From an uncultured Prevotellaceae bacterium (GTDB taxonomy: Bacteria; Bacteroidota; Bacteroidia; Bacteroidales; Bacteroidaceae), in assembly GCA_946184125.1 (NCBI GenBank), contig CAMHEL010000001.1, forward strand, positions 1-64,000: a stretch of DNA of 64,000 nucleotides. Reading direction: 5' to 3'. Shown here piece after piece: positions 36,552 to 46,363 of this stretch. The notes beneath the pieces are model-generated. The model made no database searches, was not told the origin of the DNA, and saw nothing but the letters and a program-made list of their open reading frames with translations. Within the stretch, counting starts at the first letter, position 1, and each line of letters starts with the position of its first letter. A program made the position numbers and the translations under genes.

Positions 36552-38522
36552 ATGCTCACCAGGGCTCTCCTCTTCTTGATGGCACTTCTGCCACTCAGAG
36601 CGTCTGCACAGTTCAATGTCGACAGACTGATTATGAGTGGCAGAAGTGCCTTGTATTATGAGGACTATGTGCTCGCCATACAGCATTTCAACAGGGCCAT
36701 CGCATCCAAACCATACCGATACGAACCGTGGTTCTACAGAGGGGTGGCTAAATTCTACCTCGACGACTTCGCTGGGGCTGAGGACGACTGCACCGAGGCC
36801 CTCAACCTCAACCCTTACGTCACGGGCATCTACGAACTGCGGGGACTTTGCCGCATCAGGGAGAGCAAATACCAGGAGGCCATCGAAGACTACGACAGGG
36901 CGCTGAAGGATGAACCGTCGGCACAGAACTTCTGGTTCAACAGGGCGCTATGCCGCATCGAACTGAAAGACTATGAGCGGGCACAGCTCGAACTCGACAC
37001 CATCATCCAGAAATGGGGCAAATATGCCAGGGCATACACCGTAAAGGCTGGCGTCTGTCTCATGCAGGCCGACACCACCGCTGCGGCGACATGGCTCGAC
37101 AAGGCACTCAAAATCGACCCCTACGACTGGGAGTCGTGGCTCACAAGGGCGAGCATCAGCCTGTCAAGGTCGAACTGGAAGGAGGCTGATGAACAACTGG
37201 GGCAGGTCATACATCTCAAACCGCAGATGGTGAGCTGCTATGTCAACAGGGCTCTCGCACGGCTCAACACCAACAACCTCAGAGGGGCCATGGCGGATTA
37301 CGACACTGCCATCGACCTCGACCCCGACAACTTCCTCGCCCACTACAACCGTGGACTGCTCCGTGTGCAGGTGGGCGACGACAACCGGGCCATTGAGGAT
37401 TTCAACTATGTGGTGAGCATGGAGCCAAAGAACATCATGGCCATCTACAACCGGGCGCTGCTGCTCCATAAAACGGGTGACCTCAGAGGGGCCATACGCG
37501 ACTACACACGGGTGCTCGAGGAGTTTCCTAATTTCTGGACCGGTCTCTACCGGCGCGCCGACTGCTACCGACGCCTGGGCATGACCAACCAGGCCGAGAA
37601 CGACGAGTTCAAGGTCTTCAAGGCGCAGATGGACAAACACATCGGCATTCAGCCACGGTGGTCGAGAAACCAGGTGAGCCAGACGAGGAAGAAGAGCGAG
37701 ATTGACTTCGACAAGTACAACCATGTCGTGGTGGAGGACGAGGAGCCCGTCATGGAGCATGAGTATGAGAGCGTCTACAGGGGCAAGGTGCAGAACCGCA
37801 AGGTGGACCTCGACCAGATGCCGATGTACGTTCTCTCGTTCATGCCTTATGCTAATGTCGTCAAGGGCTACCAGGTCTTTGATGCCGAGGTGGAGGCGTT
37901 CAACCAGAAATCAAAACCTCTTCAGAGGGTCTATCTCACTTGCAACCCCGCTTCGCTCAGCGAACAGCAGACGAAGAAGGTCTTCGCGCTGACCGATTCG
38001 CTCACCACACTCATCCTCGATTCACGCGACGTGCAGGTCACCAAATATCTCCTCCTCCAGCGTGCCGTCGCCTATTCCGTCGTGCAGAACTATGGCGACG
38101 CCATCGACGACCTTACCACCTGCATAGGCATCGACTCCACCCTCGTGCTCGCCTACTGGCAGAGAGGGGTATGCGAGGCGGCCATGAATGAGTTCAACAG
38201 CTCGCAGGGAACTGACTCGAAAATCAAGGGAGCCAGCGCCCTCTACGACCTCAACCGGGCCATCGCTCTCGAGACTGACAATGCCTATATCTATTACGAT
38301 AGGGGCAACCTCCACTACATGCAGGGCGACTATGCCGAGGCCATCGACGATTACTCGAAGGCCATCGCGGCCAATCACAACATGGCGGAGGCCTACTACA
38401 ACCGCGGCCTGGCTTATATCCACACCAATGAGAGGAAGAAAGGCATCGCCGACCTCAGCAAGTCGGGAGAACTGGGACTGTATGGCGCATACAGCATGAT
38501 TAAGAAGTTCTCGAAGCCTTAA
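36552..38522 (+). CDS. Secreted tetratricopeptide-repeat protein
   Basis: This 656-residue protein has a signal peptide ending 'LRASA' and about nine TPR units in two blocks. The first block is residues about 25-345, with motifs such as 'YEPWFYRGVAKFYLDDFAGAEDD' in part and 'NFLAHYNRGLLRVQVGD'. The second is residues about 495-640 ('AYIYYDRGNLHYMQGDYAEA'). A charged non-repeat linker (about 365-440) joins them. It is likely a periplasmic scaffold. Its place after ruvX-def and before thrS is a conserved Bacteroidales order, but the partner is unknown. Confidence 0.88.
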   Translation: MLTRALLFLMALLPLRASAQFNVDRLIMSGRSALYYEDYVLAIQHFNRAIASKPYRYEPWFYRGVAKFYLDDFAGAEDDCTEALNLNPYVTGIYELRGLCRIRESKYQEAIEDYDRALKDEPSAQNFWFNRALCRIELKDYERAQLELDTIIQKWGKYARAYTVKAGVCLMQADTTAAATWLDKALKIDPYDWESWLTRASISLSRSNWKEADEQLGQVIHLKPQMVSCYVNRALARLNTNNLRGAMADYDTAIDLDPDNFLAHYNRGLLRVQVGDDNRAIEDFNYVVSMEPKNIMAIYNRALLLHKTGDLRGAIRDYTRVLEEFPNFWTGLYRRADCYRRLGMTNQAENDEFKVFKAQMDKHIGIQPRWSRNQVSQTRKKSEIDFDKYNHVVVEDEEPVMEHEYESVYRGKVQNRKVDLDQMPMYVLSFMPYANVVKGYQVFDAEVEAFNQKSKPLQRVYLTCNPASLSEQQTKKVFALTDSLTTLILDSRDVQVTKYLLLQRAVAYSVVQNYGDAIDDLTTCIGIDSTLVLAYWQRGVCEAAMNEFNSSQGTDSKIKGASALYDLNRAIALETDNAYIYYDRGNLHYMQGDYAEAIDDYSKAIAANHNMAEAYYNRGLAYIHTNERKKGIADLSKSGELGLYGAYSMIKKFSKP

Positions 38523-38647
38523 ACTTCTGCTTGCCTGTTCTCTTCTCGCGGCACTTTGGACGGTTTTTTATCCCGAATAATCGGATTGGGGAAGTCACGG
38601 CAATTCTCTCAAATTCTTCAATTCGTGAGAAAAAGGCGACGTTTTAT

Positions 38648-38678
38648 TTTGTCCTTCGCCGCTCTTTCATTACCTTTG
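38648..38678 (+). promoter_or_regulatory. Consensus promoter of thrS
   Basis: TTTG at 38648-38651, a 19-nt spacer and TACCTTTG at 38671-38678 form a full Bacteroidetes promoter. It lies 31 nt before the thrS ATG, so the leader is very short and leaves no room for a T-box-like element. The rest of the 187-bp gap holds nothing recognisable. Confidence 0.75.
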
Positions 38679-38709
38679 CCGACAATTCACAAATAGTTGT
38701 ATAATTTGT

Positions 38710-40677
38710 ATGAAAATCAACATCACTTTCCCCGATGGCACCGTGCGTGAGTATGAGCAGGGTGTGACTGGGCTTCAGATTGCAGAGAGCATCTCGCCGG
38801 CTCTCGCCCGCAACGTTGTATCTTGCGGTGTCAATGGTGAGACTGTAGAACTCAACAGACCCATACTCGGCGATGCAACCATCGCTCTCTACAAGTTCGA
38901 CGATGAAGAGGGCAAGCACACCTTCTGGCACACCAGTGCACACCTGCTTGCCGAAGCGCTCAAACAGCTCTATCCTGGCATACAGTTCGGATTCGGACCT
39001 GCCGTGGAGAATGGCTTCTTCTATGATGTCATGCCCAAGGAGGGGGACGTCATCTCTGAGAACGACCTGCCGAAGATTGAGGCACGCATGATGGAACTGG
39101 CCAAGAAGGACGAGGCCGTGGTGAGGCGCGACATCTCGAAGGCCGACGCGCTCAACGAGTTCGCTGCCGACGGACAGACCTACAAATGCGAGCACATCGA
39201 GCAGGACCTCGAGGATGGCACCATCTCAACCTACACTCAGGGCGACTTCACCGACCTCTGCCGTGGCCCGCACCTCATGTCGACAGGGGCCATCAAGGCC
39301 ATCAAAATCACCAGCGTGGCTGGAGCTTTCTGGAGAGGCGACGCCAAGCGAGAGCAGATGACACGCATCTATGGCATCTCCTTCCCTAAGAAGAAGATGC
39401 TCGACGAGTATCTCGTCATGCTCGAGGAAGCTAAGAAGCGCGACCACAGAAAGATTGGAAAGGAGATGGAACTGTTCATGTTCTCTGAGCGAGTGGGAAA
39501 GGGACTGCCCATCTGGCTGCCCAAAGGAACCGACCTGAGACTCAGACTTCAGGACATGCTGCGCAAAATCCAGAAACGCTTCGGATACCAGGAGGTCATC
39601 ACACCGCATATCGGCAGCAAGAACCTCTATGTCACTTCAGGGCATTACGCCCACTACGGCAAGGACTCCTTCCAGCCCATACACACACCAGAGGAGGACG
39701 AGGAGTATATGCTCAAACCGATGAACTGCCCCCACCACTGCGAGGTCTTCGCCATGAAGCCACGCTCATACAAGGACCTGCCTCTGCGCATCGCTGAGTT
39801 CGGTACCGTATACCGCTACGAGAAGAGCGGCGAACTGCACGGTCTCACACGCGTCCGCTCATTCACACAGGACGACGCACATATCTTCTGCCGTCCCGAC
39901 CAGGTGAAGGGGGAGTTCCTCAGGGTGATGGACATCATACAGGCGGTGTTCAAAATCTTCAATTTCGATAATTTCGAGGCTCAGATATCTCTCCGCGACC
40001 CCAAGGACACCGAGAAATACATCGGCAGCGATGAGGTGTGGGCTGAGAGCGAACAGGCCATCATCGACGCTTGCAAGGAGAAAGGGCTCGACGCACGCAT
40101 CGAGTACGGCGAGGCCGCTTTCTATGGACCGAAACTCGACTTCATGGTGAAGGATGCCATAGGACGCAGGTGGCAGTTGGGAACCATCCAGGTGGACTAC
40201 AACCTGCCGCAGCGCTTCAAACTGGAGTATGTCGCCGAGGACAACTCGCGACAGACACCGGTGATGGTGCACCGTGCTCCCTTCGGCTCGATGGAGCGAT
40301 TTACCGCCGTACTGGTGGAGCACACCGCAGGGCATTTCCCACTCTGGCTCACACCCGACCAGGTGGCCATCCTACCCATCTCGGAGAATTTCAACGACTA
40401 CGCACAGTCCGTGGCACGCTACTTCGACAGCAAGGGCGTGAGGGCAACCATCGACGACCGAAACGAGAAAATCGGCCGCAAAATACGTGACAACGAACTC
40501 AAACGTGTGCCCTACATGGTCATCGTGGGAGAAAAGGAGGCTGCCGAGGGACTGGTGTCGATGCGCAAACAAGGTGGTGGCGAACAGGCCAGCATGACCA
40601 TGGAGGCCTTCGCTGAACGCATCAACAACGAGGTCGCTATGATGCTTGAGGCCACCAACATCACTCCCAACGACTAA
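38710..40677 (+). CDS. thrS: Threonyl-tRNA synthetase
   Basis: This 655-residue class II synthetase has an N-terminal TGS domain (1-60, '[14 protein letters not shown]') and an editing domain with '[11 protein letters not shown]' and 'DLCRGPHL'. The catalytic core has zinc ligands in 'PMNCPHHCE' and a following His, motif 2 '[20 protein letters not shown]' and motif 3 '[11 protein letters not shown]'. The anticodon domain is at about 545-645. Length is normal. infC-rpmI-rplT, which usually follow thrS in Bacteroidales, are absent here. A terminator and an acid phosphatase gene follow instead. Confidence 0.97.
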   Translation: MKINITFPDGTVREYEQGVTGLQIAESISPALARNVVSCGVNGETVELNRPILGDATIALYKFDDEEGKHTFWHTSAHLLAEALKQLYPGIQFGFGPAVENGFFYDVMPKEGDVISENDLPKIEARMMELAKKDEAVVRRDISKADALNEFAADGQTYKCEHIEQDLEDGTISTYTQGDFTDLCRGPHLMSTGAIKAIKITSVAGAFWRGDAKREQMTRIYGISFPKKKMLDEYLVMLEEAKKRDHRKIGKEMELFMFSERVGKGLPIWLPKGTDLRLRLQDMLRKIQKRFGYQEVITPHIGSKNLYVTSGHYAHYGKDSFQPIHTPEEDEEYMLKPMNCPHHCEVFAMKPRSYKDLPLRIAEFGTVYRYEKSGELHGLTRVRSFTQDDAHIFCRPDQVKGEFLRVMDIIQAVFKIFNFDNFEAQISLRDPKDTEKYIGSDEVWAESEQAIIDACKEKGLDARIEYGEAAFYGPKLDFMVKDAIGRRWQLGTIQVDYNLPQRFKLEYVAEDNSRQTPVMVHRAPFGSMERFTAVLVEHTAGHFPLWLTPDQVAILPISENFNDYAQSVARYFDSKGVRATIDDRNEKIGRKIRDNELKRVPYMVIVGEKEAAEGLVSMRKQGGGEQASMTMEAFAERINNEVAMMLEATNITPND

Positions 40678-40703
40678 GAGTAATAGTGGACTTGAACTAA
40701 AGA

Positions 40704-40741
40704 GGGTGTGTAAGATGAAAATTCTTATACACCCTTCTTTT
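40704..40741 (+). terminator. Rho-independent terminator of thrS
   Basis: GGGTGTGTAAGA (40704-40715) pairs with TCTTATACACCC (40723-40734) with one G-T wobble, followed by TTCTTTTT. It begins 26 nt after the thrS stop. Confidence 0.8.
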
Positions 40742-40807
40742 TGGAACCCTATGGTCACATCTTGGTAAATAACAGGATACGGAACACTGGTTCTCAAACA
40801 TATTTCG

Positions 40808-40815
40808 TACCTTTG
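40808..40815 (+). promoter_or_regulatory. -7 promoter box of the acid phosphatase gene
   Basis: TACCTTTG followed by C lies 93 nt before the ATG at 40901. The transcript would begin at about 40822, just before a stem-loop at 40829-40857. A TGG about 17 nt upstream is a poor -33 candidate. Confidence 0.6.
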
Positions 40816-40828
40816 CAGACACAAAATT

Positions 40829-40857
40829 CCATCCTCTTGCGGATAGTGAGAGGATGG
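40829..40857 (+). promoter_or_regulatory. 5'-leader stem-loop before the acid phosphatase gene
   Basis: CCATCCTCT (40829-40837) and AGAGGATGG (40849-40857) form a 9-bp stem with an 11-base loop. Outer ACACAA and TTGTGT can extend it across small bulges. It would lie at the very start of the transcript and may stabilise the mRNA or be a protein-binding site. It is not followed by a T-run, so it is not a simple terminator. Confidence 0.5.
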
Positions 40858-40900
40858 TCTTGTGTTACAAGAGAGTTGACATTAGAATAATAAGTAAAAA

Positions 40901-41788
40901 ATGAATTTGAAGATGAAAAGATTTCTTTTTCTGGCCGTGGCTTTTGTGCTTTGCGGCATTGTAAATGTTCAGGCTGCAGGCGACGAGAAGAATGGACACG
41001 CGTATTTTACAAAGGCTCAATTGCCAAATATGGCGAACATCCTGCCAGCACCGCCGGAGTTTGAGTCCGCAAGGTTCGTGGCCGACCAGTCGCAGTATCT
41101 ATGGGGGAAGTTGATGCGTCTCGACGAAGAGCGTTGTGCACAAGCCAAACGTGACGCTGTGTATAGCATGGCTACGATCATCGAGGAGTTTGGAGGCATC
41201 TTTGGCCTGGAGATAACCAAGGAGGATACTCCTGAGATTTACAGCATCCTGCAGGATGTCTGTGCTTCCTGCGACAGTATCTACTCCGACGCGAAGGCTC
41301 ACTTCAACCGCATGCGCCCGTATGCATATTACAACGAGGGCACCATCGTGCCTGAAAAGGAAGAGAAGCACCGAAACGAGGGCTCGTACCCCTCCGGTCA
41401 CACCGTACTGGGATGGACGTCGGCATTATTGCTGGCAGATATCAACACCTCTCCGGAGGCTATGGAAGGACTGCTGACCCGTGGATATGAGTTTGGGCAA
41501 AGCAGGGTCATCGCGGGTTACCACTGGCAGAGCGACGTGGATGCAGGACGATTGGCTGGTACTGTGCTTTACCAGATGATTCGCAACCATGAGCGTTTCA
41601 TCGGACAACTGGCCAGGGCACGTGCCGAGTTTGCCGAGAAAACGGGCAAATTGTCTAATGTGGTCAACACCCCCAGTGCCATGCAGCACGAGGGCTCTGC
41701 CAAAGTCTATCGCATCGATGGCACGCCCGTCACCGACGGCGCGAAAGGCATCGTGATTGCCAACGGGCAGAAAGTGGTCAGGAGATAG
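40901..41788 (+). CDS. Class A acid phosphatase (PAP2 family)
   Basis: This 295-residue secreted phosphatase has a signal peptide ending 'NVQAA'. The three PAP2 motifs are intact: 'KAHFNRMRP' (K-x6-RP, about residues 135-143), 'YPSGH' (about 163-167) and 'SRVIAGYHWQSDVDAGR' (about 202-218). The soluble layout without membrane helices fits class A non-specific acid phosphatases of the periplasm. The last about 27 residues ('VYRIDGTPVTDGAKGIVI', then 'NGQKVVRR') resemble the short C-terminal tails of Bacteroidetes exported proteins. The internal ATG at residue 5 could also serve as start. Confidence 0.88.
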   Translation: MNLKMKRFLFLAVAFVLCGIVNVQAAGDEKNGHAYFTKAQLPNMANILPAPPEFESARFVADQSQYLWGKLMRLDEERCAQAKRDAVYSMATIIEEFGGIFGLEITKEDTPEIYSILQDVCASCDSIYSDAKAHFNRMRPYAYYNEGTIVPEKEEKHRNEGSYPSGHTVLGWTSALLLADINTSPEAMEGLLTRGYEFGQSRVIAGYHWQSDVDAGRLAGTVLYQMIRNHERFIGQLARARAEFAEKTGKLSNVVNTPSAMQHEGSAKVYRIDGTPVTDGAKGIVIANGQKVVRR

Positions 41789-41791
41789 ACC

Positions 41792-41960
41792 TTGAGGGCA
41801 GAGGTAATTCATTATTATCGGCCGAAGCAAATTACCTCTGCCCTCAATGCCGAAGCAAATTACCTCTGCCCTCAATGCCGAAATAAATTACCTCTGCCCT
41901 CAATGCCGAAGTGAATTACCTCTGCCCTCAATGCCGAAACAAATTACCTCTGCCCTCAAT
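41792..41960 (+). repeat. Five tandem 28-bp repeats with one inverted partial copy
   Basis: Five copies of a 28-bp unit (GCCGAAGCAAATTACCTCTG plus CCCTCAAT) lie at 41821, 41849, 41877, 41905 and 41933. Differences are confined to three or four bases after GCCGAA. At 41792-41810 the unit appears inverted (TTGAGGGCAGAGGTAATTC) and can pair with any copy, giving an about 18-bp hairpin just after the phosphatase stop. The 232-bp gap to susD holds no gene. Short CTAAACTC repeats follow to about 42000. Confidence 0.85.
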
Positions 41961-42020
41961 GCATATGTCTAAACTCTCAAACTCCTAAACTCCTAAACTC
42001 CCCAAAAAACTCCTAAAAAC

Positions 42021-43631
42021 CTAATATTCCGGGTTCTGCTTAATCTGCCCGTTGAGCGTGATGGCCCTTTCAGGTATGGGGAATACGGTGGTGTGGCGGT
42101 CGGCCTCTCCTTTGAGTTGTGGGCGCTGGTCGTAGGCACGGTGGTATCGGTCGAAGCGGATGAGGTCTTGGCGGCGCCATCCCTCCCAGTGCAGTTCCAT
42201 GAGCCGCTCGTCGAGGATGTTGTCGAGTGTTGCCTTGCGGTATCCCATGCCTACGCGTTCGCGTACTTCATTGAGCTCTTCGTCGCCGTTCTCGCCTTTT
42301 CTCACCTTGGCTTCAGCCTTCATCAGGAGCACGTCGGCATAGCGGAACAGGACGATGTCATTGTTTTGGAGAAGGCCACCGGAGTATGCTCTGCGGTCTT
42401 CCTCATATTTCTTCATCCGGGCGCCGGCTGTCTTCTCATAGGGGGTGCTTGTAAGGTCGAGCTCCACCTCCAGCGGCTTATAGATTAGTGGAAGTCCATT
42501 GTCGAGAAGCACCTGGTTATTGTCAACATAGACATCGTCTGAATATAAGTTGAGCATAAAACGGGTGTCTTCGTCTTCGGTGTTGTAACCATAGGTGCGC
42601 ACGGCACTCACTGTGGCGCAGATACCGTTTTCTGCACTCATGCCGAGAGCCTTGCCGTGGTTGTAGTGGCGTGAGCGCAAGAGGTTGGTGAAGACATTCG
42701 AGTAGAGGAACTTGTTCATGGGAATCGTAAAGATGTTCTCGCTTGAGTTTTCATTGTTGACCGAGAAATTCTGGACGTAGTCTTTCTCTAAACCGTAACC
42801 CGCATAAGTCAACTTGTCGCACCAGTAGAGGCATGCGTCCCACGCGTTGAGCAGATGGCCTTCGCAGTCGAGCATGATGTCTGTTCCTGGTTCACGGTAT
42901 TCATCGGTCCAGTCATCGTATGTCCACACTTCGGCGTTGAGCGCCATCTTAGCGAGGATGAACCATGCCACGTGGCGTGTCATCCGACCGTAATATTCGC
43001 CTGGTAAATTGCTGAATTCGTCGGCGAGCAGAGGCAGTGCCTCGGTGAGCTTGTTCCAGATGTTGTTGAAAAGGGTGCTGCGGCTCACTTGGTTGGTCTC
43101 CTTGAGCAGGGTGGCGGCTGTGTCGAGGTAGGGCACTTGTCCGAAGAGGTCGATGAGGTAGAAGTAGTAGAGCGATCTCAGCGCACGGATTTCGGCTTTG
43201 TACCTCGAGAGCGTCCACTCGTTGAGCAGGCCGCTGTGCTCGTCGAGCTTGGCAAGAGCTTGATTGCACATCACGATGACTTTGTAGAGGTAGTCCCATG
43301 CACCTACAATGGGCTGTGTTCCCGGGGTGAATTTGTGGAGATAGAGCGACTGCCACAGTCCGCCGTCGAACCAGTCTCCGCCGCGTGTGGGTATCATGGC
43401 CTCGTCGGTGGTCAGTTCCGACAGGTCCCAGATGCCACGTGTCGTGCCTTGGAGACCTTGGGAGTCGCTGCTCCCGCCGATGTAGTTGTAAAGGTTGCCC
43501 ACGGTGTTGTTGTAAAGGTCGCTGGCCGTGGCGAAAGTCTCGTGCTCGCTGAGCTGACTCCTTGGGTCCTCGTCGAGGCATGAGCTGAGCGAGAACAGTG
43601 CGATGATGCTGATGATGATATTTCTTCTCAT
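42021..43631 (-). CDS. SusD/RagB family outer-membrane nutrient-binding lipoprotein
   Basis: This 536-residue surface lipoprotein has a lipobox 'LFSLSSCLDE' (Cys 18). The N-terminal region 'TFATASDLYNNTVGNLY', the TPR-like core ('YKAEIRALRSLYYFYLIDLFG' in part) and the C-terminal 'FPIPERAITLNGQIKQNPEY' are typical of SusD/RagB. It forms the lid of the SusC transporter encoded 10 bp upstream on the same strand. No glycanase, sulfatase or regulator is adjacent, so the transported nutrient cannot be inferred. Confidence 0.93.
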   Translation of the reverse strand: MRRNIIISIIALFSLSSCLDEDPRSQLSEHETFATASDLYNNTVGNLYNYIGGSSDSQGLQGTTRGIWDLSELTTDEAMIPTRGGDWFDGGLWQSLYLHKFTPGTQPIVGAWDYLYKVIVMCNQALAKLDEHSGLLNEWTLSRYKAEIRALRSLYYFYLIDLFGQVPYLDTAATLLKETNQVSRSTLFNNIWNKLTEALPLLADEFSNLPGEYYGRMTRHVAWFILAKMALNAEVWTYDDWTDEYREPGTDIMLDCEGHLLNAWDACLYWCDKLTYAGYGLEKDYVQNFSVNNENSSENIFTIPMNKFLYSNVFTNLLRSRHYNHGKALGMSAENGICATVSAVRTYGYNTEDEDTRFMLNLYSDDVYVDNNQVLLDNGLPLIYKPLEVELDLTSTPYEKTAGARMKKYEEDRRAYSGGLLQNNDIVLFRYADVLLMKAEAKVRKGENGDEELNEVRERVGMGYRKATLDNILDERLMELHWEGWRRQDLIRFDRYHRAYDQRPQLKGEADRHTTVFPIPERAITLNGQIKQNPEY

Positions 43632-43641
43632 GGTGTGCGGG

Positions 43642-46341
43642 TTAGAAAGAGATGCTTACGCCGAAAGTGAATGACCTGTAGGGAGGATATGAGCGCTTGT
43701 CGTCGATGCCTAAGGTGCTGTTCACCACAAAACTGTTTATCATGGGGGTGAGTCCGCTGTAAGAGGTGATGGTGGCGATGTTGTTGATGCTGAACGACAC
43801 ACGCAACTGGCTGATGTAATCGGTGAAGCGGCTGATGGGGACATTGTAGCCGATGGTGGCATAGTCGAAGTTGAGGTAGTCGCCGCTCTCGAGCCAGTAG
43901 TCGGTGACCGCCTGGTCGTAGATGTCTCGCTTCGGGGCACCCTTCATCACGTTGTAGTCGGGGAATGAGGCCATGTTCATCAGCGAGAGGGCCGTGCCAT
44001 TGTATATCTTGTGACCGAAGGCTCCGTTCATCTGAAGTGAGAAGTCGAAGTCTTTGTATCTCAAGCTGATGTTGGAGCCCAAGGTCCATTTGGGGGTGGC
44101 TTGACCGGCGATGTACCGGTCTTTTTCTATACTGGCTTCACCGTCGCCGTCCAGGTCGGCAATGTCGTAGTAGTAGCCACCGTCGGGGTACTCTTTCAGC
44201 CCGGTGCAGTGGGGCAGGTAGAACACGCCGAGTGGCTGGCCCACGATCTGGTAGGCGACATCGCGGTTGCTGCCGTGGAAACCGGCACCGTTGAGCTCGC
44301 TGATGCCCACGACTTTGTTGGCGGCCATGTACTCGCCGTTGTAGGTGCCCGAGAGGGAGATGAGCTTGTTGTACTGACGAGAGAGGTTGAGGTTGGCGTT
44401 GAGCTGGAGGTCTTTTGTCCTGATGAGGGTGGCGCCTATTCCGAATTCAAAGCCAGAGTTGCTCATCGAGCCTAAGTTGGCGTACATCTTTTCATAGGGG
44501 AATGGCGGAACGCTGACATCATAGAGGTAGAGCATGTCGCGCGTCTTCGAGTAGTAGTATTCTGCCTTGAGCACGAAACGGTCGTTCCACATCCCAAGGT
44601 CCAGTCCGATGTTGAAGGTGCTCTTGGTCTCCCATTTCAAATCGGGGTTGACATTGTCGATGCTGCCCAACGTGACGACGGGGGAGTCGTTGCCGGGGAT
44701 GATGCCGATGGGCTCATAGATGGGGAGTGAGATGTAGGAACTGATGCCTCCCAGGTTTCCGGTGAAGCCATAGCCTGTGCGGAGCTTGAGCTGGGTGATA
44801 GAGGATATTCCCTTCATGAAGGGCTCCTTCATCACGTCCCATTCAGCGGATATGGAAGGGAAATATCCCCATCGGTTGTTCTTTCCCACCTTGCTGCTTC
44901 CGTCGGCACGCATGGCCAATCCGAAGGTGTAGCGGTGTAGCATCAGGTATTTGGCGTTGAAGACCAAAGAGGCAAGGCTTGATTTCTCGTACGATGAGCC
45001 TGTACCGCCGTATGGGCGGAGTGAGCCGGCGCCGAGGTTGTTGTAGCCGAACGCGTCGGTGGAGAAACCTTTCACCGTGGTGAAGAACTGGGTGAGTATG
45101 GTTGCTTGGTATTCACCTACTCCCATGATTTCGATTCTGTGCTCCTCGTCCCAGTCCCACCAGTATTTCAGGCCGAGGTCGGCCAGCCAACTCTCGCTTT
45201 TGAGCTCCCCACGGTAGGCCTGGCCTTGTCCCGACACCGATGTGGGAAGATACTGTGAGTGCTCGGTGCTGGTGAAGGAGTAAGAACCGGTGGTGATGAG
45301 CTGAAGGTTGGGCCAGATGTCATAGGTCGTGTTCAGGTGGGTGTTGAAGTTGAGCATCTTCGTGTCATCCTTATTGCCCAGCAGTGCTATGGGGTGGTTG
45401 ATTTGAGAGGCGGTGGCGTTGGTGCTCCACGAACCGTCGCTGTTCTTGGTCGAAGGATAGGTGGGGTTCTGGGCCAATGCGGAGTAGAAAAGGTCTTGTG
45501 TGTCGTAGATTTCTTTGTCGCGCTGCGACGAGCCAAAGACACCTAAGTTGGCGGTGAAACGGTCGTCGAAGGCCTTCTGCTTGATGTCGAGCTTCGCCAC
45601 GAAATTGTCGTAGTCATTGTCCTTGATCACGGCGTTGTGGTCCATCATGCCAATCGATGCACGGTAATTGCTATGGTCGTTGCCGCCGCCAAAGGCGATG
45701 TGGTGATGGTGAATCAGACCGGTGTGGGTGAGCGCCTTGGGGAAGTCGGTGTCGTAGCCGCCGTCGTTGTAGAAATAGTTGAGGCTCTTGGCGGTGTTGA
45801 TGTATCCATTGCGGTCGAGCATCTCCACTTGTTTGAAGGCATGCTCAAAACCGATGTTGCCATCGTAGGAGATTTGGAACTTACCGCTGTGGCCCTTCTT
45901 CGTGGTGACGGCGATGACACCGGAGGCACCACGGGAACCGAACATGGCTGTCTCGGCGGCATTCTTCAGAATGGTGAAACTCTCAATGTCGGCGGGGTAG
46001 ATGGTTGATAGGGTGGCGAGGTCGGACGACACGCCGTCGATGAGCACCAGAGGGTCGTTGCCGCCTGTCAGCGATGTCGTGCCTCGAACACGTACCGACG
46101 AAAGCATGGCCATTTGGTTTTCGCCGCTTGACACCTGAACACCGGCTGCCTGGCCGCTCAACTTGTTGATGGAATTGGATACAAAGCCTTTGTTCATGCG
46201 GTCCTCGGTCACTTTGTCCATCGAACCGCCATCGAGAATACTTTGGTTGAGGCTGTCTTTTGGCGTATTGCTACGCTGAGCCTGAATGGGGAGGGATAAC
46301 AGCAGTATGACTGTCAGAAGGGGGAGATTCTTAACTCTCAT
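43642..46341 (-). CDS. SusC/RagA family TonB-dependent transporter, short N-terminus
   Basis: This 899-residue outer-membrane beta-barrel has a TonB plug ('SINKLSGQAAGVQVSSG', 'VRVRGTTSLTGGNDPLVLID', 'SFTILKNAAETAMFGSRGA') and a C-terminal barrel ending 'TFGVSISF'. The start at 46341 gives the signal peptide 'MRVKNLPLLTVILLLSLP' and lies 24 nt after a consensus -7 box. An in-frame ATG at 46473 would read through the promoter and was rejected. Unlike most SusC proteins it lacks the about 80-residue carboxypeptidase-D-like domain and the TonB-box repeat before the plug. It pairs with the SusD encoded downstream. Confidence 0.92.
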   Translation of the reverse strand: MRVKNLPLLTVILLLSLPIQAQRSNTPKDSLNQSILDGGSMDKVTEDRMNKGFVSNSINKLSGQAAGVQVSSGENQMAMLSSVRVRGTTSLTGGNDPLVLIDGVSSDLATLSTIYPADIESFTILKNAAETAMFGSRGASGVIAVTTKKGHSGKFQISYDGNIGFEHAFKQVEMLDRNGYINTAKSLNYFYNDGGYDTDFPKALTHTGLIHHHHIAFGGGNDHSNYRASIGMMDHNAVIKDNDYDNFVAKLDIKQKAFDDRFTANLGVFGSSQRDKEIYDTQDLFYSALAQNPTYPSTKNSDGSWSTNATASQINHPIALLGNKDDTKMLNFNTHLNTTYDIWPNLQLITTGSYSFTSTEHSQYLPTSVSGQGQAYRGELKSESWLADLGLKYWWDWDEEHRIEIMGVGEYQATILTQFFTTVKGFSTDAFGYNNLGAGSLRPYGGTGSSYEKSSLASLVFNAKYLMLHRYTFGLAMRADGSSKVGKNNRWGYFPSISAEWDVMKEPFMKGISSITQLKLRTGYGFTGNLGGISSYISLPIYEPIGIIPGNDSPVVTLGSIDNVNPDLKWETKSTFNIGLDLGMWNDRFVLKAEYYYSKTRDMLYLYDVSVPPFPYEKMYANLGSMSNSGFEFGIGATLIRTKDLQLNANLNLSRQYNKLISLSGTYNGEYMAANKVVGISELNGAGFHGSNRDVAYQIVGQPLGVFYLPHCTGLKEYPDGGYYYDIADLDGDGEASIEKDRYIAGQATPKWTLGSNISLRYKDFDFSLQMNGAFGHKIYNGTALSLMNMASFPDYNVMKGAPKRDIYDQAVTDYWLESGDYLNFDYATIGYNVPISRFTDYISQLRVSFSINNIATITSYSGLTPMINSFVVNSTLGIDDKRSYPPYRSFTFGVSISF

Positions 46342-46363
46342 AGTAATGGATGTGGTTGATATT

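Noticed and set aside
41821..41960. Possible CRISPR array
   Set aside because: The 28-bp units are directly adjacent with no spacers, and no cas genes are present.
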